A stretch of DNA of 5,643 nucleotides, taken from contig CAJMQD010000076.1 of assembly GCA_905215425.1 (NCBI GenBank), forward strand, positions 1-5,643, read 5' to 3'. Source of the stretch: an uncultured bacterium (GTDB lineage Bacteria > Bacillota > Clostridia > Oscillospirales > Oscillospiraceae). The position numbers and the translations under genes are program-made. Positions 1 to 4,394 of this stretch are shown here, in pieces; positions within the stretch are counted from its first letter, which is position 1, and every line of letters starts with the position of its first letter. Below the pieces are notes generated by a model, which was not told the DNA's origin, did not search any database, and was given only the letters and a program-made list of their open reading frames with translations.

Positions 1-1
1 A

Positions 2-247
2 AATGCGCTCTATGAATTCGTCACGGCCCGGCGCATGGGCCGGGTATTCGACGACCCGGAATATCACAGCATCACCGCCAGCATCCAGACCAAGGAAAAC
101 CGGCTGCGGGAGCTGCTGGACCGGGAGGGAAACCGGCTTCTCACCGACCTGATGAACGAACAGGCCCTGCAGAACGCCATTGAACTGGAGACCATGTTCC
201 AGGCCACCGTAACCCTGTGCCGTGAGTTGGGGCAGATGGTGCGGTAG
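2..247 (+). CDS. Small hypothetical protein, C-terminal part (5' end outside window)
   Basis: The reading frame is open from the left edge to a TAG at 245-247 and gives 81 residues. An internal ATG at 35 is in frame, but no Shine-Dalgarno sequence precedes it. The upstream residues (ALYEFVTARR) read as normal protein, so the true start probably lies just outside the window. The visible part is charged and looks mostly helical: an aromatic N-terminal stretch, a DDPEY motif, a basic/acidic helix around KENRLRELLDREG, and a C-terminal helix containing ELETMFQATVTLCREL. There is no signal peptide or membrane segment. The pattern (LY-FV start, DPEY, then two amphipathic helices) faintly recalls small Clostridial families of unknown function such as DUF6809, but this is memory rather than a demonstrated match. 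It converges on topA. Its stop codon falls inside the outer arm of the hairpin repeat at 244-274. Confidence 0.6.
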   Translation, partial: NALYEFVTARRMGRVFDDPEYHSITASIQTKENRLRELLDREGNRLLTDLMNEQALQNAIELETMFQATVTLCRELGQMVR

Positions 248-274
248 GCACGGGCGGATCATATCCGCCCCTAC
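244..274. repeat. Palindromic hairpin repeat overlapping the end of the upstream gene
   Basis: GGGCGGAT (252-259) and ATCCGCCC (263-270) form a perfect 8-bp inverted repeat around the triloop CAT. An outer arm GTAG (244-247) can pair with CTAC (271-274) if 248-251 bulges. No T-tract follows on either strand, so this is not a typical intrinsic terminator. The motif resembles a short GC-rich intergenic palindrome that I recall as dispersed in Oscillospiraceae-type genomes. Copy number cannot be judged from one window. Confidence 0.6.
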
Positions 275-324
275 AGAGTCCTCGCAACCTTGTATGGACA
301 TGGCGCACCGGGTTGCCCCGCCGG

Positions 325-430
325 AAAAAAGCCCCCTCATCCGGCCCTTCGGGCCACCTTCCCCCCTGGGGGTGGAAGGCTTACCGGGCGGCTTTTGGCC
401 GTCCAGGAGTCATAGGGGGCGCAGCCCCCT
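325..430 (-). terminator. Probable terminator region of the dprA-topA transcript
   Basis: Read on the minus strand downstream of the topA stop, there are three 7-nt arms: AGGGGGC (430-424), GCCCCCT (420-414) and AGGGGGC (337-331). Six T residues (330-325) follow the last arm directly. The middle arm can pair with either neighbour. Pairing with the first makes a tight hairpin with a 3-nt loop, about 25 nt past the stop codon. Pairing with the last closes a branched structure that encloses the two hairpins of the 331-380 repeat and ends at the T-run, as in an intrinsic terminator. Which fold forms cannot be decided by eye. The convergent gene on the other strand makes a terminator here plausible. 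Confidence 0.5.
331..380. repeat. GC-rich intergenic repeat with two nested hairpins
   Basis: Two stems lie in tandem. GGCCC (343-347) pairs with GGGCC (351-355) around TTC, and CCTTCC (357-362) pairs with GGAAGG (374-379) around a C-run/G-run core. The stretch that begins CCCCCTCATCCGG and ends GGAAGGC resembles a dispersed non-coding repeat I recall from Clostridial genomes with high GC. Short open frames can be read through it, but their products are low-complexity Pro/Ser/Arg-rich sequence with no ribosome binding site, so I treat it as non-coding. Confidence 0.5.
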
Positions 431-431
431 A
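413..431. repeat. Short strong palindrome near the topA stop
   Basis: An 8-bp inverted repeat, T plus AGGGGGC (413-420) against GCCCCCT plus A (424-431), surrounds the loop GCA. It starts 24 nt beyond the topA stop codon. No T-run follows it directly on the minus strand, so alone it would more likely protect the mRNA 3' end or pause polymerase than terminate efficiently. Confidence 0.65.
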
Positions 432-454
432 CACCAATAACGGGTGGGTGGCAT

Positions 455-2875
455 TTACTCCTGCTCAGGCTCCGCCTTCTTGGCCGCAGGCTTTTTCGCT
501 GTGGTCTTCTTGGCGGTTGCGGTCTTCTTCACCGCCGTCTTTTTGGCCGCGGTGGTCTTTTTTGCCGTAGTTTTTTTGGCGGCAGTCGTCTTTTTCGCGG
601 CAGTTGTTTTCTTCGCAGCGGTCTTTTTTGCGGCGGTGGTCTTTTTGGCCGCCGTCTTTTTCACGGCAGCAGTCTCCTCCGCGCCCTCTGCGGCGGCAGC
701 ACCTTCTTCGGTCTTGGCTGCGGCAGGCTTGCGCCAGCCGCCCCGCTTCTCCTCCGGCGTGAAATTAGAACAGGACTCGTTGATGCAGAAGGGCTTCTTG
801 GCCCCCCGGCCCGCCTTTTTGAACATGGTTTGGCCGCATACGGGGCAGTTGTCCTTTACCGGCACATCCCAGGTCATAAAGTCGCACTTCTTGGCCTCGT
901 CCTTGTTGCTGACGTGTTCACAGGCATAGTAGGTATACTGCTTGCCTGTCTTTTTGCTCTTGCCCGTGCGCTTGAACAGGCGTCCCCCGCACTTGGGGCA
1001 CTTTCCGGGCATCTCCACCACCAGGGGCATGGTAAAGTCGCAGTCCGGCCAGCCGGGGCAGGCCAGGAAGCGGCCAAACCGTCCGGATTTGATCACCAGG
1101 TTCCGCCCGCACTGGGGACAGATCTCCTCCGACACCTCGTCGGGCACCTTGATGCGCTCGCCGTCCAAATCGGTCTCCGCCTGCTTCAGTTCTGCCTGGA
1201 AGGAGTCGTAAAACTCCGACAGCACCTTCCGCCAGTCGGTGGCACCCTCCTCCACCTGGTCCAGCTTTTTTTCCATCTGGGCGGTAAAGTCGGTGTCCAC
1301 GATGTCCCGGAACTTGTCCTTCATCAGGGTGGTGACCACCTCCCCCAAGGGGGTGGGCCGCAGGGCGCGGCCCTCCTTCACCACATACTCCCGGTTCAGG
1401 ATGGTGGTGATGGTGGGGGCGTAGGTAGAGGGGCGGCCGATGCCCTTCTCCTCCAGGGCCTTGATCAGGGTGGCCTCGGAGTACCGCGCAGGGGGCTGGG
1501 TGAAGTGCTGGTCCTTTTTCAGGCCGTTCTGCTTCAGCTGCTCCCCCTCCTTCAGGTCGGGCAGCGGGGACTGGGGGGCCTCCTCTTCCTCGTCCCTGCC
1601 CTCCTCATACACGGCGGTAAAACCGGAGAACTTCAAAGAGGTGTGGCTGGACCGGAAGGCATATCCGGCGCACTCCGTCTCGATGGACACGCTGTCATAC
1701 ACCGCATTGGCCATCTGGCAGGCCAGGAACCGGCTCCAGATCAGCTTATACAGCTTGTACTGCTCGCCGGTCAGATCCTTCTTGATCTCATCAGGCACCA
1801 GGGTGACGTCCGAAGGGCGAATGGCCTCGTGGGCGTCCTGGGCGCTGCCCTTGGTCTTAAAGCGGCGGGTCTGCGGGGGATAGTACCCGCTCCCATACCG
1901 CTGGGTGATGAAGTCCTTTGCCGCGTTCAGCGCCTCTTCCGACAGGCGGAGAGAGTCGGTACGCATATAGGTGATCAGACCCACGGTGCCCTCGCCGGTG
2001 ATGTCCACGCCCTCGTACAGCTGCTGAGCGATGGACATGGTGCGGGCAGGGGTCATGTTCAGCTTGCGGCTGGCCTCCTGCTGCAAGGTAGAGGTGGTGA
2101 AGGGGGGGGCGGGCTGGCGGTTCTTGTCCTGCCGCTTCACCTTTGTCACGGTAAAGGGCTTATCCTGAATGGCGGCCAGCACAGCGTCGGTCTCCTCCTC
2201 GCTGTGCAACTCCATGCGTTTGTCTTTCCCATAGAACTGAGCCTTGAAGCTGCCCACGTCGGGCGCGATCCGGTCCAGGGCGGCTTCGATGCTCCAGTAT
2301 TCCTGGGGCACAAAGGCGCGGATCTCGTTTTCCCGCTCCACCACCAGACGGGTGGCCACCGACTGCACCCGGCCCGCGGACAGGCCCCGGCGGATCTTCC
2401 GCCACAGCAGCGGAGACAGCTGATAGCCCACAATGCGGTCCAGGATGCGCCGGGCCTGCTGGGCGTTGACCAGATCCTGGTCAATGGCCCTCGGGTGGGC
2501 AATGGCCTGATTGACCACGTTCTTGGTGATCTCATTGAAGGTGACCCGATAGGTCTTGTCATCCGGGATCCCCAGCAGTTCCTTCAGGTGCCAGGAAATT
2601 GCCTCCCCCTCGCGGTCCGGGTCGGTTGCCAGATAGACCTTTCCGCTCTTCTTAGCGGATTTTTTCAGGTCGCTGATGATGTCCTCTTTGCCCTTGATCG
2701 GCTGATAACTGGGTAAAAACGTCCCGTTTTCCAAATCTACGCTCATGGTACTCTTGGGCAGATCCCGGACGTGGCCCATAGAAGCCTTTACCTCATATCC
2801 GGGGCCCAGATACTTCCCTATGGTCTTTGCTTTGGAGGGGGACTCCACGATTACTAAATCTGTTTTGGTTGCCAC
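455..2875 (-). CDS. topA: DNA topoisomerase I (type IA) with lysine-rich C-terminal tail
   Basis: This enzyme relaxes negatively supercoiled DNA by cutting one strand through a 5'-phosphotyrosine link and passing the other strand, so it counteracts gyrase, especially behind RNA polymerase. The protein has 806 residues. The TOPRIM domain occupies about 6-115, with IVESPSKAKTIG (E11) and the metal-binding triad D85, D87 and E89 in DPDREGE. The type IA core spans about 130-570. It contains GLSAGRVQS (164-172), the catalytic tyrosine Y303 in GLITYMRTDS, HEAIRPS (349-355) and GIGRPSTYA (478-486). Three four-cysteine zinc ribbons follow: C586/C589/C606/C612, C626/C629/C652/C664 and C677/C680/C697/C702. 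An acidic linker (721-738) then leads to a Lys/Thr/Ala tail (739-800). The start is GTG at 2875-2873, chosen because GGAGG lies 8 nt upstream and the TOPRIM motif begins directly after. It sits 48 nt downstream of dprA, probably in one operon. All key residues are present, so it should be active. Confidence 0.98.
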   Translation of the reverse strand: MATKTDLVIVESPSKAKTIGKYLGPGYEVKASMGHVRDLPKSTMSVDLENGTFLPSYQPIKGKEDIISDLKKSAKKSGKVYLATDPDREGEAISWHLKELLGIPDDKTYRVTFNEITKNVVNQAIAHPRAIDQDLVNAQQARRILDRIVGYQLSPLLWRKIRRGLSAGRVQSVATRLVVERENEIRAFVPQEYWSIEAALDRIAPDVGSFKAQFYGKDKRMELHSEEETDAVLAAIQDKPFTVTKVKRQDKNRQPAPPFTTSTLQQEASRKLNMTPARTMSIAQQLYEGVDITGEGTVGLITYMRTDSLRLSEEALNAAKDFITQRYGSGYYPPQTRRFKTKGSAQDAHEAIRPSDVTLVPDEIKKDLTGEQYKLYKLIWSRFLACQMANAVYDSVSIETECAGYAFRSSHTSLKFSGFTAVYEEGRDEEEEAPQSPLPDLKEGEQLKQNGLKKDQHFTQPPARYSEATLIKALEEKGIGRPSTYAPTITTILNREYVVKEGRALRPTPLGEVVTTLMKDKFRDIVDTDFTAQMEKKLDQVEEGATDWRKVLSEFYDSFQAELKQAETDLDGERIKVPDEVSEEICPQCGRNLVIKSGRFGRFLACPGWPDCDFTMPLVVEMPGKCPKCGGRLFKRTGKSKKTGKQYTYYACEHVSNKDEAKKCDFMTWDVPVKDNCPVCGQTMFKKAGRGAKKPFCINESCSNFTPEEKRGGWRKPAAAKTEEGAAAAEGAEETAAVKKTAAKKTTAAKKTAAKKTTAAKKTTAAKKTTAKKTTAAKKTAVKKTATAKKTTAKKPAAKKAEPEQE
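476..661 (-). repeat. Coding repeat: histone-H1-like KK-T/A tail of TopA
   Basis: Residues 739-800 of TopA consist of twelve lysine pairs separated by three or four residues, nearly all Ala or Thr (units TAAKK and TTAAKK, with variants TAVKK, TATAKK and PAAKK). That gives 24 lysines in 62 residues with a 5-6 residue period. At DNA level this is a degenerate tandem repeat of C/T-rich units on the plus strand. Such tails are known from actinobacterial TopA and from H1-like bacterial proteins, where they bind DNA without sequence specificity. A DNA-binding role here is inferred from composition. The tail ends with an acidic AEPEQE. Confidence 0.9.
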
Positions 2876-2883
2876 TTATATAA

Positions 2884-2888
2884 CCTCC
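2884..2888 (-). promoter_or_regulatory. Ribosome binding site of topA
   Basis: The minus strand reads GGAGG followed by an 8-nt spacer and GTG. This strong site fixes the non-ATG start of topA at 2875. The next in-frame residues already belong to the conserved TOPRIM region, so no later start is reasonable. Confidence 0.85.
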
Positions 2889-2902
2889 GAAGGTTTAATA
2901 AA

Positions 2903-2916
2903 ACGGCATCTGCCGT
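2903..2916 (-). promoter_or_regulatory. Small intercistronic hairpin between dprA and topA
   Basis: ACGGCA and TGCCGT abut around two bases. As RNA the realistic fold is a 5-bp stem ACGGC/GCCGT with an AGAT tetraloop, followed on the minus strand by TTTTATTAAA. It could be a weak partial terminator or an mRNA processing or stability element that adjusts topA relative to dprA. The stem is short, so full termination is unlikely. Confidence 0.35.
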
Positions 2917-2923
2917 AACACTC

Positions 2924-4156
2924 TTATTCCGGACTTTCCAGCTTGACCAGCGCGGCAAACCGCCGCCCCGGCAATTCCCGCACAGCACCGTCCACCTGAA
3001 GCATGGTCAGGGCCGACTGCACCCTGCGGGCCGGAATCTGGGTCAGCTCCACCAGAGCCTCTGCGGAGCGCTCCTTGCTCCCCATGGCCCGCAGCAGCTC
3101 CAGCTGGTCGTCGGTAAACCGCTCTCTCTGCTTGTCCAGCGGGATCAATTCCAGTTCCTCGGCCGTCTCCTCGGGCTGTTCCTTCCTTGCGGGCGGATTG
3201 CCGGCCCCATGTTCCTCCTGTCGCTCCAGCCGCTGCTGGGCCGCCTCCGGCGTCAGCGGAGCGGAGTTTTTCAGCTTCAGGGGGAATCGGCTCCAGTATT
3301 CTTCCAAAATATCCTGTCCGCAGGTAACCAGTTTGGCGCCCTGCTGAATCAAACGGTTGGTGCCCTCGCTCATCACCATGTCCACCGCGCCGGGCACGGC
3401 AAACAGGTCGCGGTCCTGCTCCAGAGCGCAGTTGGCTGTGATCATCGTCCCGCTGGACAGACGGCACTCCACCGCTACCACACCCAGAGATAATCCGCTG
3501 ATGATCCGGTTCCGGGCATGGTAGTGGTCCCCCAGCGCGGGTGTTCCCGGGGGATACTCCGAAATCAGAGCTCCGGCGGCTGCTACATCCTCTGCCAGAA
3601 AACGGCTGACATAGGGGAAACCCACATCCAGTCCTCCGGCCAGGACAGACACCACGGAGCCGCCGCCCTTCAGGGCGCCCTTGATGGCCTCGCTGTCCAG
3701 TCCCCGGGCGATGCCGGACACCAGAAGAGCCCCGCCCCGGGCCAACTCCAGACCCAGGCGGGCCGCCATCTTTCTTCCGTACTCTGACGGCTCTCTGGCC
3801 CCCACCACGCCGATGGCGGCCTCCTCATCAAAATCGAAACTGCGCCCGCGGAGGTAAAGCACCGCCGGCGGATCCGGGATCTGGCGCAGGCGGTCGGGAT
3901 AGTCGCCATCCTGGATGGTCATGATCCGCAGACCCAGCCCGTGGCAGTCCGCTAAAATGGTCTCCGCCCGATCCATGCTCTTATCTAACAGAGCCTTGCG
4001 CTGATAGGCGCTCAGCCCTTCCACCAAGTCGTACTCCTCCGGGTCGGCATAGTAAGCCCGCTCCGGCGTTACAAACCAGTCCAACAGCCTCAGCGCTGCG
4101 GCAGAACTGATCCCCTTCAGACTGGTCAGCCATAACCAATACTTCAAGCTCGCCAT
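2924..4156 (-). CDS. dprA: DNA-processing protein DprA/Smf
   Basis: DprA binds single-stranded DNA entering by natural transformation, protects it and loads RecA. It is also common in bacteria not known to be competent. The protein has 410 residues. An N-terminal helical domain (about 1-75) begins WLTSLKGIS and resembles the usual SAM-like module. It leads through YPDRLRQIPDPPAVLYLRG (86-104) into the extended Rossmann fold (about 95-300). The family motifs are GAREPSEYG (119-127), SGIARGLD (147-154), VLAGGLD (171-177), SEYPPGT (199-205), RNRIISGLSLG (215-225), SSGTMITANCALEQ (234-247) and FAVPG (252-256). A Glu/Gln/Pro-rich linker (about 300-340) precedes a winged-helix domain (about 345-405; ALVELTQIPARRVQSALTML), which in this family is DML1-like. 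The DxxAH histidine is isoleucine here (I158). The protein is longer than compact homologues because of the linker and C-terminal domain. The ATG start at 4156 follows AAGGAGG at 7 nt. topA follows after 48 nt. Confidence 0.96.
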   Translation of the reverse strand: MASLKYWLWLTSLKGISSAAALRLLDWFVTPERAYYADPEEYDLVEGLSAYQRKALLDKSMDRAETILADCHGLGLRIMTIQDGDYPDRLRQIPDPPAVLYLRGRSFDFDEEAAIGVVGAREPSEYGRKMAARLGLELARGGALLVSGIARGLDSEAIKGALKGGGSVVSVLAGGLDVGFPYVSRFLAEDVAAAGALISEYPPGTPALGDHYHARNRIISGLSLGVVAVECRLSSGTMITANCALEQDRDLFAVPGAVDMVMSEGTNRLIQQGAKLVTCGQDILEEYWSRFPLKLKNSAPLTPEAAQQRLERQEEHGAGNPPARKEQPEETAEELELIPLDKQRERFTDDQLELLRAMGSKERSAEALVELTQIPARRVQSALTMLQVDGAVRELPGRRFAALVKLESPE

Positions 4157-4183
4157 CCGGAGTCCTCCTTTTCCGTGATCCGG
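4157..4183 (-). promoter_or_regulatory. dprA ribosome binding site inside a possible hairpin loop
   Basis: AAGGAGG (4170-4164 on the minus strand) lies 7 nt before the ATG. It is flanked by CCGGA (4183-4179) and TCCGG (4161-4157), a perfect 5-bp inverted repeat with a 17-nt loop that holds the Shine-Dalgarno sequence and ends at the start codon. The ribosome site is certain; a regulatory role of the stem is speculative. Confidence 0.7.
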
Positions 4184-4216
4184 GGCTCTGGCAGGATCAT
4201 TCTTGACATGACCTTT

Positions 4217-4245
4217 ATCGTATCCCCTTCCCGCCCGGATGTCAA
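4217..4245 (-). promoter_or_regulatory. Sigma-A-type promoter for dprA-topA
   Basis: The minus strand carries a perfect -35 box TTGACA (4245-4240), a 17-nt spacer, and a -10 box TACGAT (4222-4217, four of six consensus bases). Transcription would start near 4210, giving a leader of about 54 nt to dprA. A-tracts lie upstream of the -35 box, as in UP elements. Confidence 0.75.
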
Positions 4246-4332
4246 ATCATTTTTCTCAATTCTGTTCGACTTTTTTCTTATTTTGGCACAAAACTTTCGT
4301 TTTCATTTTCTTTCAATCGGCTTCTTTTTTGC
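4246..4332. other. T-tract-rich spacer between divergent promoters
   Basis: The stretch is strongly AT-rich, with T-runs on the plus strand at 4250-4254, 4271-4276, 4281-4284, 4300-4303, 4306-4309 and 4325-4330. Several are spaced by roughly one or two helical turns, which can bend DNA, and they sit just upstream of both -35 boxes. A short frame at 4175-4378 (67 aa) crosses the region, but it is rich in Phe, Leu and Ile, has no ribosome binding site and overlaps both promoters, so I do not call a gene. Confidence 0.5.
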
Positions 4333-4361
4333 TTTACACCTATCCAAGGCCGTGCTAAAAT
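4333..4361 (+). promoter_or_regulatory. Extended -10 sigma-A-type promoter for the MFS gene
   Basis: TTTACA (4333-4338), a 17-nt spacer and TAAAAT (4356-4361) each differ from consensus at one position. TG at 4353-4354 forms an extended -10 element. The transcript would start near 4367-4370, about 25-28 nt before the GTG start codon. Confidence 0.78.
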
Positions 4362-4364
4362 TTG

Positions 4365-4374
4365 ATGTATACAT
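4365..4374. promoter_or_regulatory. Possible operator palindrome at the MFS transcription start
   Basis: ATGTATACAT is a perfect 10-bp palindrome lying 3 nt downstream of the -10 box, over the predicted transcription start. A dimeric repressor bound here would block initiation. The GTATAC core resembles sites used by some GntR-family repressors. No regulator gene is visible in the window, and a 10-bp palindrome in AT-rich DNA can arise by chance. Confidence 0.4.
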
Positions 4375-4380
4375 TTAAAT

Positions 4381-4387
4381 AAGGGGG
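4381..4387 (+). promoter_or_regulatory. Ribosome binding site of the MFS gene
   Basis: AAGGGGG differs from AAGGAGG at one position and lies 7 nt before GTG at 4395. An in-frame TAA at 4380-4382 excludes any start further upstream, and the next in-frame ATG (residue 24) would cut into the first membrane helix, so GTG is the best start. Confidence 0.7.
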
Positions 4388-4394
4388 CTTTCCC

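Noticed and set aside
252..270. Hairpin after the first gene as an intrinsic terminator
   Set aside because: The stem is perfect, but the following bases on the plus strand (CTACAGAGTC) contain no T-run, and the minus strand has none either.
476..661. Degenerate tandem repeat considered as a CRISPR-like or non-coding array
   Set aside because: The units are short, imperfect, lack spacers and are in frame as Lys-Lys-Thr-Ala codons continuing directly from the zinc ribbons of TopA.
444..929. Plus-strand frame rich in Phe/Val/Ala that looks like a membrane protein
   Set aside because: It is the antisense of the Lys/Ala/Thr tail and zinc ribbons of TopA; lysine codons read backwards give Phe- and Leu-type codons, so the hydrophobicity is an artefact.
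830..2716. Very long plus-strand open frame (628 aa) opposite topA
   Set aside because: It is fully antisense to topA, whose catalytic and zinc motifs are unmistakable. The product is Gly/Leu/His/Gln-rich low-complexity sequence without recognisable motifs, typical of the antisense frame of a GC-rich gene.
2895..3467. Minus-strand 190-aa frame within dprA
   Set aside because: It is out of frame with the conserved dprA and has a Gly/Arg/Ala-rich composition without motifs. There is no sign that dprA is frameshifted, since its frame is intact from Rossmann domain to winged helix.
4203..4231. TTGACA on the plus strand as a -35 box for a second rightward promoter
   Set aside because: At a 17-nt spacing the -10 position reads CCCTTC, which bears no resemblance to consensus, and no gene follows before the better promoter at 4333.
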